NCBI GenBank assembly: GCA_019241525.1
Contig: JAFAWY010000010.1
Location: 1-33,431, forward strand
Reading direction: 5' to 3'
DNA length: 33,431 nucleotides
Source: Pseudonocardiales bacterium
Lineage (GTDB): Bacteria > Actinomycetota > Actinomycetes > Mycobacteriales > Pseudonocardiaceae
Shown piece by piece: positions 24,204 to 31,399 of the stretch (positions are counted from its first letter, which is position 1; every line of letters begins with the position of its first letter). Both the position numbers and the translations under genes were made by a program. The notes beneath the pieces were generated by a model. It did no database searches and was not told the DNA's origin. It was given only the letters and a program-made list of their open reading frames with translations.

Positions 24204-25881
24204 TGGGATCGCCACCCGACCGGCCCGAGCGGCATCCGCGCCAGCTGCCCGGGCCGGTTGGGGGCTGCCGCTGGTGGTGCTGATCGTCGGGATGTTCATG
24301 TCCATCCTGGACACCAGCATCGTCAACGTTGCCATTCCGACCTTGCAAAACGAGTTTGGAGTGACCACCGACGACGTGCAGTGGGTGATCACGGCCTACA
24401 CCCTGATGCTCGGCGTGGTGGTGCCAGCCAGCGCGTGGCTGGGGGATCGGCTCGGGTTGAACCGCCTGTACAACATGGCGCTGATCGGGTTCGCCGCCGG
24501 CTCGGCGCTGTGCGGGCTGGCCTGGGATCTCAACAGTCTGGTGGTCTTCCGCATCCTGCAGGCGATCCCGGGTGGGATCCTGCCGGTGGTCTCGCTGCCG
24601 ATGGTCTACCGCATCGTGCCGCGGGAGAAGATCGGCGCCGCAATGGGTCTATACGGACTGGGCATCGTGGTCGCCCCGGCGATCGGGCCGACGCTGGGCG
24701 GTTACCTGGTCGAATATGTGGACTGGCGGTTGATCTTTTACATCAACGTGCCGGTCGGGATCATCGGTGCGGTCGCTGCGGCGCTGGTGCTGCCCAAGTT
24801 CCCGGGAGTTCCGGGGCGACGCTTTGACGTGCTGGGCTTTGTCACCATCGGAAGTGGGTTGTTCGCCCTGCTGCTGGCGCTATCGGAGGGTGAGTCCTGG
24901 GGGTGGACGTCGTACCGGATCATGGGTCTGTTCACCGTCAGTGTGCTTCTGCTGGCATTGTTCGTGGTGATCGAGTTGGAGGTCTCCGATCCGCTACTGA
25001 ATGTTCGGGTATTCCGATATTGGCCATTCACCAACTCGCTGCTTTTGATTTCAGTGTTGATGGTGGGGCTGTTCGGGGTGCTGTTTTACGTCCCACTGTT
25101 CCTGCAGGAGGTGCAGGGGCTAGGGGCGCTCGATGCAGGGCTCACACTGTTGCCTCAGGCGCTGGTGATGGCGGTCTTGATGCCCTTTGCCGGTCGCCTT
25201 TACGACCGGATCGGGCCGCGCTGGCCGGCGACCATCGGCGTGACCATCGTGGCCATCGCCACCTACCTGATGCACAACCTGACCATTGACACCTCCCGGG
25301 AACAGCTCATCTGGTGGCTCATGCTGCGAGCCGTCGGCTTGGGGATCGGCATGATGCCGATCATGACCGGGGGACTTTCGGCTGTCCCCCCAACTGAAGT
25401 CAATGCTGCGAGTGCGTTCAACAATGTCGCGCAACGGACCGCCTCCGCCTTAGGGGTAGCCGTACTGACCGCGATCTTCACCACCCAGTCGGCAGACCAG
25501 CTGGCCGGGCGCGCCGCGTTGCTGCCCGCCAATACCGCCACCCCGCCCCTCGGCCCCAACGTCCCGAATTGGCTGAGCATTTATGCCACCTACCACCAGA
25601 CTCAACTGCTGGTGTTCGCCGGTGCGCTGGATGATCTGTTGCTGATCGCCGCCGGACTATCCGCCGTGGGCGTGTTGGGCGCGCTCCTGCTGCGATCCGG
25701 ACCTGCCCCTGCTGTTTCAACCGGCGCGGCTTCCCCGCCACCGGCCCCTGCGTCAGCGGCACCCGCCGACGGTGGTTCCGGGCGCGACGGTTCGGACAGC
25801 GGTGAGTTGGTGCGTTCGGGTACGGCTCCGGAACGCGGTGCCCTAGATCTGCCGGCCAACGGGCCTCACGCCCCGCGATAA
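24190..25881 (+). CDS. MFS transporter, EmrB/QacA (DHA2) family (second of a pair)
   Basis: 563 residues from GTG 24190, inside the end of the previous gene. Typical 14-TM DHA2 features: FMSILDTSIVNVAIPTLQ (motif D1), GDRLGLNRLYNMAL (motif A), AIPGGILPVVSLPMVYRIVP, and GLGIVVAPAIGPTLGGYLVEYVDWRLIFYINVPVG (motif C plus the WRWIF-type signature). The C-terminal tail is long, soluble and Ala/Pro/Ser-rich. Such proteins export drugs, dyes or lipids. Unlike the upstream partner it keeps the classical IVNVAIP and antiporter motif C, which suggests that this subunit is the active exporter. Its end overlaps the convergent VOC gene by 16 bp. Confidence 0.93.
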   Translation: MSSPNGIATRPARAASAPAARAGWGLPLVVLIVGMFMSILDTSIVNVAIPTLQNEFGVTTDDVQWVITAYTLMLGVVVPASAWLGDRLGLNRLYNMALIGFAAGSALCGLAWDLNSLVVFRILQAIPGGILPVVSLPMVYRIVPREKIGAAMGLYGLGIVVAPAIGPTLGGYLVEYVDWRLIFYINVPVGIIGAVAAALVLPKFPGVPGRRFDVLGFVTIGSGLFALLLALSEGESWGWTSYRIMGLFTVSVLLLALFVVIELEVSDPLLNVRVFRYWPFTNSLLLISVLMVGLFGVLFYVPLFLQEVQGLGALDAGLTLLPQALVMAVLMPFAGRLYDRIGPRWPATIGVTIVAIATYLMHNLTIDTSREQLIWWLMLRAVGLGIGMMPIMTGGLSAVPPTEVNAASAFNNVAQRTASALGVAVLTAIFTTQSADQLAGRAALLPANTATPPLGPNVPNWLSIYATYHQTQLLVFAGALDDLLLIAAGLSAVGVLGALLLRSGPAPAVSTGAASPPPAPASAAPADGGSGRDGSDSGELVRSGTAPERGALDLPANGPHAPR

Positions 25882-26264
25882 GTACCGAAGCTCCATAGGT
25901 TGCCCTCTGGATCGCGCACGGTGAACCCGCGTGATCCATAGTCCTCATCCCTGAGGTCGCGGACTACCTCAGCGCCGGCCGCGGTGGCCCGGTCGAATAG
26001 TGCATCTGGCCCGTCGGTGACCACATAGGTTGACGTCGTACCAGGCTTGCGTTGGCTGAACTCGTTGTCGTTGCCGGTCGAGCCGATCATCACGCCGCCG
26101 CCTTCGGGCCAGCGCAACTCGGCGTGTGCGATCTCCCGGCCGCCTTCGCCGGGTACCACCAGCGTCTCGACGAATCCGAATGCCTCGACCAGGAAGCGGA
26201 TGGCGGCTGGCGCATCGGCGTAGGTCAGCGCGGGCCAAATCGTGGGTGCTGGAGTGTCGGTCAT
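25866..26264 (-). CDS. VOC (glyoxalase/bleomycin-resistance-like) protein
   Basis: 132 residues. The beta-alpha-beta-beta-beta fold of the vicinal-oxygen-chelate family is visible: PALTYADAPAAIRFLVEAFGF, then IAHAELRWPEGGGVMIGS, then DALFDRATAAGAEVVRDLRDEDYGSRGFTVRDPEGNLWSFG. The last motif, with GSRGFTVRDPEGNLWSFGTY, is typical of PhnB/EhpR-like members. These bind small molecules or metals; the substrate here is unknown. The ATG at 26264 overlaps the TGA of the AraC-family gene (ATGA), so the pair is one operon. The regulator probably controls this gene and perhaps the adjacent exporters; that is inference. Confidence 0.9.
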   Translation of the reverse strand: MTDTPAPTIWPALTYADAPAAIRFLVEAFGFVETLVVPGEGGREIAHAELRWPEGGGVMIGSTGNDNEFSQRKPGTTSTYVVTDGPDALFDRATAAGAEVVRDLRDEDYGSRGFTVRDPEGNLWSFGTYRGA

Positions 26265-27112
26265 GCCGTCGAGGATCCACCGCCTTCAGTGCGCCTGTCG
26301 TGGACAGATGGGAACTCCTCCGCCAGCCACCGCGCCGGGGTGCAGCCGGTTAACTGTCGCCACTCGCGGTGCAGGTGTGCCTGGTCGTAGAACCCGGCGC
26401 GGACTGCGACGTCGGCCAAACCGGGGCGCTGCGACGCGCGGAGCAACCGGTGTGCGACCTCAAAGCGCATCACCCGGCCGGCGACCTTGGGCGTCAGGCC
26501 GAATTCTCGCTGGAATCGCGCGGCCAGATGCCGCCTACTCCAGCCAACTTCGCTAGCGAGAGTGGTGACCTCCATGCGGCCGTGGTGGTCGATCAACCGC
26601 CGCCAAGCCCACCGGAGTTCTGGCGCGGGACCATCCTGCTGCCGGGCGATCCGGATCAGGATGTTGTCCAGTTCGCCGAAGCGGGCGGTCCATGTGCTGG
26701 CCGAGCGCAGCCGTTCGATGAGCTCGCGGGCAACCGGGCCTAGCAGCGTGTCCAACTCGACAACGGTGTTGGCCAGTTCACCAGCGGGTAGCCCGAGCAG
26801 GATCCGGGTGCCTAGCGGCGTGAGGTGCAGCTGGATGCCGTGTTGGTAGCCGTTGTGGCTGATCAGTGCAGGGCCGGCATGCAGACCGCCGGCAAGGGTT
26901 GTGAATGACCCGGATGGCTGCGCTGGATCGGGCATCGTCGCGATATCTACTGTGCCGTTGAGGGTGACGATGACGGTCAGGTGACGCGACGGCAGGCCAC
27001 GATGCATCCCTGGTGGTGCTCCCTCGATCCGGTAGCCGGTGTAGCGGGCGACGAAGGGGCTTAACGGTGCCCGTGGTCTGCCTGCGACCATCTCCATCAG
27101 TGGCTCATCCAT
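26261..27112 (-). CDS. AraC-family transcriptional regulator
   Basis: 283 residues from ATG 27112 (MDEPLMEMVAGRP); the longer frame to 27235 looks non-coding at its beginning. The N-terminal effector region (PLSPFVARYTGYRIEGAPPG, then LPSRHLTVIVTLNGTVDI) is of the DUF6597/ArgP-like type often found in mycobacterial AraC regulators. The two-helix AraC DNA-binding module is at the C-terminus: MEVTTLASEVGWSRRHLAARFQREFGLTPK, then LADVAVRAGFYDQAHLHREWRQLTGCTPARW. Translationally coupled to the VOC gene. The tRNA-Ser gene lies about 150 bp upstream in the opposite orientation. Confidence 0.92.
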   Translation of the reverse strand: MDEPLMEMVAGRPRAPLSPFVARYTGYRIEGAPPGMHRGLPSRHLTVIVTLNGTVDIATMPDPAQPSGSFTTLAGGLHAGPALISHNGYQHGIQLHLTPLGTRILLGLPAGELANTVVELDTLLGPVARELIERLRSASTWTARFGELDNILIRIARQQDGPAPELRWAWRRLIDHHGRMEVTTLASEVGWSRRHLAARFQREFGLTPKVAGRVMRFEVAHRLLRASQRPGLADVAVRAGFYDQAHLHREWRQLTGCTPARWLAEEFPSVHDRRTEGGGSSTA

Positions 27113-27261
27113 GGTGACGACGGTAGGGCGAGGGGCTGACAGTCTGGCGCGTCGCAGGTGTGAGCAGGGGAGACGGGGCAGCCGTGGATCAGCCACCCGC
27201 TTTGCCTGATCACCTGCGTGCTGTGTACCCTGCATGCCTGGCGGCCTCCGACGGGGCCCCG

Positions 27262-27351
27262 GGAGGCTTCGCCTAGTCTGGTCTATGGCGCCGCACTGCT
27301 AATGCGGTTGGGGGTTACGCCCCCTCCCGGGTTCGAATCCCGGAGCCTCCG
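27262..27351 (+). tRNA. tRNA-Ser (anticodon GCT)
   Basis: The 7-bp acceptor stem GGAGGCT pairs with AGCCTCC at 27344-27350, discriminator G. The anticodon loop around CACTGCTAATG gives GCT, which reads AGC/AGT serine codons. The long variable arm (about TTGGGGGTTACGCCCCC) is the class II feature expected for serine, and the T-loop GGTTCGAATCC is standard. CCA is not encoded. Confidence 0.95.
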
Positions 27352-27389
27352 CGGATGGTCGGATCATAGGTCGGCCCACAACAGAACAT

Positions 27390-27462
27390 GCGCCCGTAGC
27401 TCAATGGATAGAGCATCTGACTACGGATCAGAAGGTTAGGGGTTCGAGTCCCTTCGGGCGCG
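27390..27462 (+). tRNA. tRNA-Arg (anticodon ACG)
   Basis: Acceptor stem GCGCCCG pairs with CGGGCGC at 27455-27461, discriminator G. The D arm (GCTCAATGGATAGAGC), anticodon ACG (inosine-modified, reading CGN) and T arm (GGGGTTCGAGTCCC) are regular. It is followed 114 bp later by a tyrosine integrase in the same orientation, so its 3' end is the likely attachment site of the element to the right. Confidence 0.95.
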
Positions 27463-27465
27463 CCA
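27440..27465. other. Probable attachment site (attL) at the 3' end of tRNA-Arg
   Basis: Tyrosine integrases next to a tRNA usually recombine within the T-arm/acceptor half, so the element likely re-creates this stretch. The limits are a guess, because the second copy (attR) would lie beyond the right edge. No other copy of this 3' end was seen in the window. Confidence 0.45.
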
Positions 27466-27536
27466 CAGACTAGCCGTATCTGATCAGGCAGTTTCTTAAC
27501 TTTATAGATCAAGTCAGCTGAGTAAGGATGATCTTT

Positions 27537-27558
27537 GGCCACGAGTTCGGCCACGAGT
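27537..27558. repeat. Paired 10-bp direct repeats upstream of the integrase
   Basis: GGCCACGAGT occurs at 27537-27546 and 27549-27558, a 12-bp period, between tRNA-Arg and the integrase start. This is the expected position for integrase arm-type or excisionase binding sites. Confidence 0.5.
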
Positions 27559-27563
27559 GATGC

Positions 27564-27569
27564 TAACTT
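27564..27569 (+). promoter_or_regulatory. Probable -10 box for a leaderless integrase mRNA
   Basis: TAACTT fits the TANNNT consensus and ends six bases before ATG 27576. No ribosome binding site is present. Confidence 0.4.
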
Positions 27570-27575
27570 ACAGTC

Positions 27576-28907
27576 ATGACAGCGACCGGCCAGGGGCGAC
27601 AGGCAACGCATAACCCTCGTAAACGCGGCGGTATCCGGCGCCACGGCAATGGATTCCAGGTGCGTGTGTCGGCAGGAGCAGACCCGAGCACCGGCGAGCG
27701 CATCGTCTTGTATGAGACAGTGCCGATTGCTCTTGCCAGGACTAAGGCGGCCCAACAGCGGGCGGAGCGAGACGCCCGTCACGAGGCTGATAAAGTGCTC
27801 ACCCGCCTCCAGGCCGAGGCGGACTCGTTAAGAGTTGCCCGCACCAAATCGACGCTCGGCGCATTGCTCGACCGGTGGTTGCCACAGCACGAGCTTGATC
27901 CAACCACTCGAATGAATTACGAGTCGCAGATCCGTAATTACATCAAGCCCAATCTAGGCGATGTCCCTCTCGTGTTGTTCGTCCGCGACGCATCAGAGCG
28001 CCTGGAAACGTTTTACGCTCGGTTGCGACGTTGCCGCCAACTTTGCGCCGGGACGTCGATTATTGAGGAGCACGCGATAAACGGGTCGCACGACTGCTCC
28101 GCTCTCCAATGTCGAAGTCACGTCTGCAAGCCCTATGCGGCATCGAGTGTCCGTCAGATTCACGCAATTATCAGTGGAGCATTGAGCGCTGCGGTGCGCT
28201 GGGGTTGGATTTCTTACAACCCGATGCCTGCGGTGAAGCCTCCGGCCAAGAAACGTCCACAACCATGGCCACCCACCGCTGAACAGATGGCGCGTATCAT
28301 CAAGGCGGCGTGGCAAGCGTCATACGAATGGGGACTCTACATCTGGTTATCTGCTGTCACGGGGGCGCGTCGAGGCGAGGTACTCGCGTTGCAATGGGAC
28401 GACGTCGATCTAGATAATGGGGTTCTGCGGCTCGACGAGAACTACGTACGCACCTCTAGCGGTATGATCGTCAAAGACACCAAGACACATCAGATGCGCC
28501 GGGTTGCCATCGACCAGCCGACGGTGGAGCTGTTACACCTGTACAGAGAAAACTGCGCCAAACGCATGCTCCTGCTTGGCCTACCCCTCAACGAGAAGAG
28601 CTGGCTCTTCTCGGCACAGCCGGACTTTAGCAAGCCACGCGATCCCAGTGCGGTCACCCGTCGCTACAGCCGACTGGCGAGCAAACTGGGCATTAACACA
28701 CAACTAAAAGAACTGCGTCACTACTCCGCTACTGAGCTACTCACCGCGGGAGTAGACTTGCGGACTGTCGCCGGCCGCCTCGGCCACGGCGACGGCACCA
28801 CTACACTGCGCCACTACGCAGCTTGGGTGGGCTCTGCAGACCAAGCAGCTGCCAAGACAATTGGCTCTCGCATGCCGTCACCACCACAAGTGAATATGAC
28901 AGGCTAA
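27576..28907 (+). CDS. int: Tyrosine recombinase (site-specific integrase)
   Basis: 443 residues. The N-terminal arm-binding region is basic, followed by a core-binding SAM-like domain (TLGALLDRWLPQHELDPTTRMNYESQIRNYI). Catalytic residues: Arg265 in TGARRGEVLAL, Lys303, the second-box Arg381 (in LKELRHYSATELL), His404 in LGHGDGTTTLRHY and the nucleophile Tyr414. The first histidine of the second box is Lys378 here, a known tolerated variation. Residues about 153-184 are an unusual insert with five cysteines (CRQLC, CSALQC, VC), plausibly a zinc-binding loop seen in some actinobacterial element integrases. It lies just downstream of tRNA-Arg in the same orientation, which identifies the left end of an integrative element. 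Confidence 0.95.
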   Translation: MTATGQGRQATHNPRKRGGIRRHGNGFQVRVSAGADPSTGERIVLYETVPIALARTKAAQQRAERDARHEADKVLTRLQAEADSLRVARTKSTLGALLDRWLPQHELDPTTRMNYESQIRNYIKPNLGDVPLVLFVRDASERLETFYARLRRCRQLCAGTSIIEEHAINGSHDCSALQCRSHVCKPYAASSVRQIHAIISGALSAAVRWGWISYNPMPAVKPPAKKRPQPWPPTAEQMARIIKAAWQASYEWGLYIWLSAVTGARRGEVLALQWDDVDLDNGVLRLDENYVRTSSGMIVKDTKTHQMRRVAIDQPTVELLHLYRENCAKRMLLLGLPLNEKSWLFSAQPDFSKPRDPSAVTRRYSRLASKLGINTQLKELRHYSATELLTAGVDLRTVAGRLGHGDGTTTLRHYAAWVGSADQAAAKTIGSRMPSPPQVNMTG

Positions 28908-28982
28908 ATCTTAGCCAAGTCGGCCGAAGCTTTTTAGCGGGTTTTTAGTCTGTGCGAACAACTATACGGCTCCGCTGCACGC

Positions 28983-29504
28983 TCAGCAGTTGGTAAGACT
29001 CAAGCTGACAACCATTGACCAGTCAAATGAGACCAACCCCTCGGGAGTGCGAACCGTAATTGCATCCGGGTCGAGAACTCGAACACCACAGTTCTTTAGT
29101 GTTGCGATGCTGGCACTGTAGGCGGGATGGCTGCGAAGCGTTTGTTTCACGCATGGAGCAGTGATGATTCGCAAGCCTAAACCGAGAGCCTCATTTAGCA
29201 AACCGAGCGCGAGGGTGTCGCTGTGGCCGTGAGCCCACTTATTAATACTGTTGAAAGTTACGGGCGCGGCGAGGATCAGATCTGCAGGGGGTAGGGGATC
29301 CTCTTCGTGGGGCTTGCGAGGATAAACCCGAACTGGATAACCACTGGCTTCGGATAGCACATCTACGTCGATCCAGCTCGCTGCGGTCGGCGTTGCGATC
29401 ACATACGTCTTCCAGTCACGAGCGTGGAGCAGCTTCACCAGATCGCCCAGCTTTAGTACCGGCGGCGCTGCCGCCGCCACGATGTACATTGTTCGATCAC
29501 TCAC
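28983..29504 (-). CDS. Flavoprotein (HFCD/PPC-decarboxylase-like) within the element
   Basis: 173 residues, starting at ATG 29504 that overlaps the TGA of the upstream regulator (ATGA), so translation is coupled. The Rossmann-like flavin fold is recognisable: YIVAAAAPPVLKLGDLVKLLHARDWKTYVIATPTAASWID, then ADLILAAPVTFNSINKWAHGHSDTL. The PxMN substrate clamp of phosphopantothenoylcysteine decarboxylases is replaced by PCVK, so that reaction is unlikely. It is probably FMN-binding with an unknown activity. Pairing with an XRE regulator is common in actinobacteria. The job is unknown: defence, element control and peptide or secondary-metabolite modification are all possible. Confidence 0.85.
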   Translation of the reverse strand: MSDRTMYIVAAAAPPVLKLGDLVKLLHARDWKTYVIATPTAASWIDVDVLSEASGYPVRVYPRKPHEEDPLPPADLILAAPVTFNSINKWAHGHSDTLALGLLNEALGLGLRIITAPCVKQTLRSHPAYSASIATLKNCGVRVLDPDAITVRTPEGLVSFDWSMVVSLSLTNC

Positions 29505-30700
29505 CGCAATACCCCAGCGCGCGTTGCGAGAGCTCGCAAGCCGGGTGTCGCTGACCTCCGCTCGCGCTTAAGCATCTCGCGGAGCAGCTCCCGTACAATG
29601 ATGTTGTAACGCACCGTTTGAGGAGCGATCCGCTCTGCTTCCAATAGGTTGACCACTACCGCAGCGTCTTCGCGACCCTGGGAGTAAGCCCAAGCGGTAT
29701 CGATGTGAACCTGGGCGCGGCGGCTACGCAGACCAGCCGGAAGACCCGACGTGTCCATCGCTTCGGACAGCTCGATAGCGCGACTTGCATTGCCGAACTC
29801 GGTAGCGGCCGAGATCTGATGGATGGCGACGTTGGTGGGACCAAACGCAGTCCAGCCGTAATTGCCATCGACACCTAGCACATCTGCAAGGTACTGAGCA
29901 CGCCGAAGACGATCGGCGGCTTCACGTTGATCACTGCGGCGTGCGGCGATGACACTGCCGATCAGAAACAGCGCTCCTTGCAGCGATAGACTTATGGGGC
30001 CGTCGTCCACGATGCTTTCTGCGCTACCGATAGCAACCTGTTCTGCTGCATCAATGCGGTCGAGTTTGAGAAATGCGCAACTGAGCTGATATGCGGCTGC
30101 AGCGCGGAGGGTTGGTGACTCCGCTCGTGCTGCAGCGGTAGCAGCTCGGTCGGCGGCAATCCAAGCTAGATGTCCATCTCCAACCTTAGTTACCAGCTTG
30201 GCGGTAGCCACATATACCTCGTTCTGTACTTCGAGCGCACGTTGAAGCTCAGACGGCTGACATTCAACAACGTAAGCGTCAATGTTGGTGATCAACCGAG
30301 GGAGAATCGTGGCGGCGGCTCCATAGTCGGCGGCCTGATACCGGATATGCGCCTCCGCGGCCATGCGCGCGACGTCATCAAGGTTGCCTGTAGGCGGAGG
30401 GCTTAACCCGAGGCCTGGGTAGGCACTCAGCGCGGTACGAATAGCGCCCAAGCCACTGAGTTCGGGCGCACCGTTGGGTGCCAAGTCGAATGGCTGGCCT
30501 GCGAGCGTCTCGACGCTTGTCTTTAATACGCGGGCAATATCGATTAGAACCGACAGCCGGTCTACCGATCGAACACCACGCTCGACCTGAGATAACCATG
30601 ATTCCGATCGATCAACCAGACCTGCAAGCTCCCGTTGGCTGAGGCCGCGCCGTCTCCGATATATCCGGATCCGCTCGCCAATCGGTCCGTCCGTCACCAT
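29501..30700 (-). CDS. XRE-family regulator with a long helical-repeat C-terminus
   Basis: 399 residues from ATG 30700 with GGGGTGGTGAC upstream. Residues about 5-65 are an XRE helix-turn-helix (IGERIRIYRRRRGLSQRELAGLVDRSESWLSQVERGVRSVDRLSVL). The remainder is alpha-helical with TPR-like repeats (AAEAHIRYQAADYGAAATIL, TAWAYSQGREDAAVVVNLLEAERI), as in actinobacterial regulators that sense peptides or partner proteins. Probably represses or activates itself and the coupled flavoprotein gene. The divergent region just upstream carries a nested inverted repeat (30726-30794), a good candidate operator. Confidence 0.9.
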   Translation of the reverse strand: MVTDGPIGERIRIYRRRRGLSQRELAGLVDRSESWLSQVERGVRSVDRLSVLIDIARVLKTSVETLAGQPFDLAPNGAPELSGLGAIRTALSAYPGLGLSPPPTGNLDDVARMAAEAHIRYQAADYGAAATILPRLITNIDAYVVECQPSELQRALEVQNEVYVATAKLVTKVGDGHLAWIAADRAATAAARAESPTLRAAAAYQLSCAFLKLDRIDAAEQVAIGSAESIVDDGPISLSLQGALFLIGSVIAARRSDQREAADRLRRAQYLADVLGVDGNYGWTAFGPTNVAIHQISAATEFGNASRAIELSEAMDTSGLPAGLRSRRAQVHIDTAWAYSQGREDAAVVVNLLEAERIAPQTVRYNIIVRELLREMLKRERRSATPGLRALATRAGVLR

Positions 30701-30725
30701 GTCACCACCCCACCACGCTCTCCGA

Positions 30726-30794
30726 CTACAACCCGCATTTTTGTACCAGCTCAAGCCGCACTGCTATGCGGTAGTCGCCGACTGCGGGTTGTAG
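30726..30794. repeat. Nested inverted repeat in the divergent promoter region
   Basis: Outer arms CTACAACCCGCA (30726-30737) and TGCGGGTTGTAG (30783-30794) are exact 12-bp complements, with centre near 30760. Nested inside are CCGCA (30756-30760) and TGCGG (30767-30771). It lies between the XRE regulator (-) and the small plus-strand gene at 30858. It may be an operator array for the XRE protein or a structured RNA/DNA element. Confidence 0.75.
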
Positions 30795-30857
30795 GCCGCG
30801 TGCTGCTCCAGAGTACGGACCTGCAAGCACGATGCGTCAGGGCGAGGAGTAGTAGAT

Positions 30858-31097
30858 ATGGTGACCGACACTCATGATCATCGGGAGGGGTTGGTCGTGG
30901 CTGCTGACCGTGGGGGACAGGATCCTGCAGCACACACCATCCCGGAGGCTTCAACTGCGACCGCCTCCAAGCGACGGCAGGAGCATCTTGCCCGATTCCA
31001 GCAGCGCCTCGATGAAGTGGAGAACGCCCTCATCGGCTTGAGGCGGGCGCGTCTTCGAGAGCTAGCCACTGCTCGACGACAGCGAGCCGAGATTTGA
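30858..31097 (+). CDS. Small coiled-coil protein of the element
   Basis: 79 residues from ATG 30858, with GAGGAG about 8-12 bases upstream. The N-terminus is hydrophilic. The C-terminus is a charged helix (HLARFQQRLDEVENALIGLRRARLRELATARRQRAEI) likely to form a coiled coil. Its last 68 bp overlap the end of the minus-strand gene at 31030, tail to tail. The same helix, degraded, is encoded again near 31640-31732 without a start, the other side of the duplication. Which strand is really translated in the overlap is uncertain. Confidence 0.45.
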   Translation: MVTDTHDHREGLVVAADRGGQDPAAHTIPEASTATASKRRQEHLARFQQRLDEVENALIGLRRARLRELATARRQRAEI

Positions 31098-31174
31098 TCT
31101 CCTGGAGTTGATCGTGGATCTCACCAAGCGCGACCAGGACCGGTTCAGTGCGCTCATCCTCGTGGGCTTTGGCC
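31008..31174. repeat. Diverged duplication, copy A
   Basis: Aligns without gaps to 31644-31810 (offset 636 bp), about three quarters identical by eye. It contains the tail codons of the minus-strand gene at 31030 and the helix of the plus-strand gene at 30858. A gapped resemblance continues a little further upstream. Confidence 0.8.
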
Positions 31175-31389
31175 CTAAAAATTCGCCCCCATTTGATCAC
31201 AAGCCAGCAGGCGAAGGTAAAGCTGCAACCACCAGCAAGGGCCCCAGACTGGCCGGCACCATCGGCGAGATCGTCGCCGGATTCGCCCGCACCAACACCT
31301 TTCTCGGTTACCGCTACCAGCGGCTCGATAAAACGACGAGGTACCAACTGAGCCATCGTCGCGGCCGGTAACTCGGTGATGATCATCAT
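31030..31389 (-). CDS. Small protein with one hydrophobic segment and a repressor-like tail
   Basis: 119 residues from ATG 31389; ATG 31356 is an alternative. A central hydrophobic stretch (ALAGGCSFTFACWLVIKW) could cross the membrane. The last 45 residues (KAHEDERTEPVLVALGEIHDQLQEIKSRLAVVEQ...) closely resemble the C-terminal tail of the XRE repressor at 31666-32037, including conservative changes. Many substitutions between the two copies fall at minus-strand third codon positions, which supports coding. It is the third gene of a probable operon with that repressor. Possibly a partner sharing the repressor's oligomerisation helix. Confidence 0.5.
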   Translation of the reverse strand: MMIITELPAATMAQLVPRRFIEPLVAVTEKGVGAGESGDDLADGAGQSGALAGGCSFTFACWLVIKWGRIFRAKAHEDERTEPVLVALGEIHDQLQEIKSRLAVVEQWLALEDAPASSR

Positions 31390-31399
31390 CTGGCACTGG

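Noticed and set aside
28908-28982. Possible intrinsic terminator between int and the flavoprotein gene
   Set aside because: There are T-runs (CTTTTTAG, GTTTTTAG), but the only stem before them is a short TCGGCCGA palindrome, so the hairpin is too weak to call.
30878-31033. Minus-strand frame MRAFSTSSRR..., coupled by ATGA to the gene at 31030
   Set aside because: Arg/Ser/Cys-rich composition is typical of a shadow of the plus-strand gene at 30858. Its similarity to the start of the gene at 31669 comes from the duplication.
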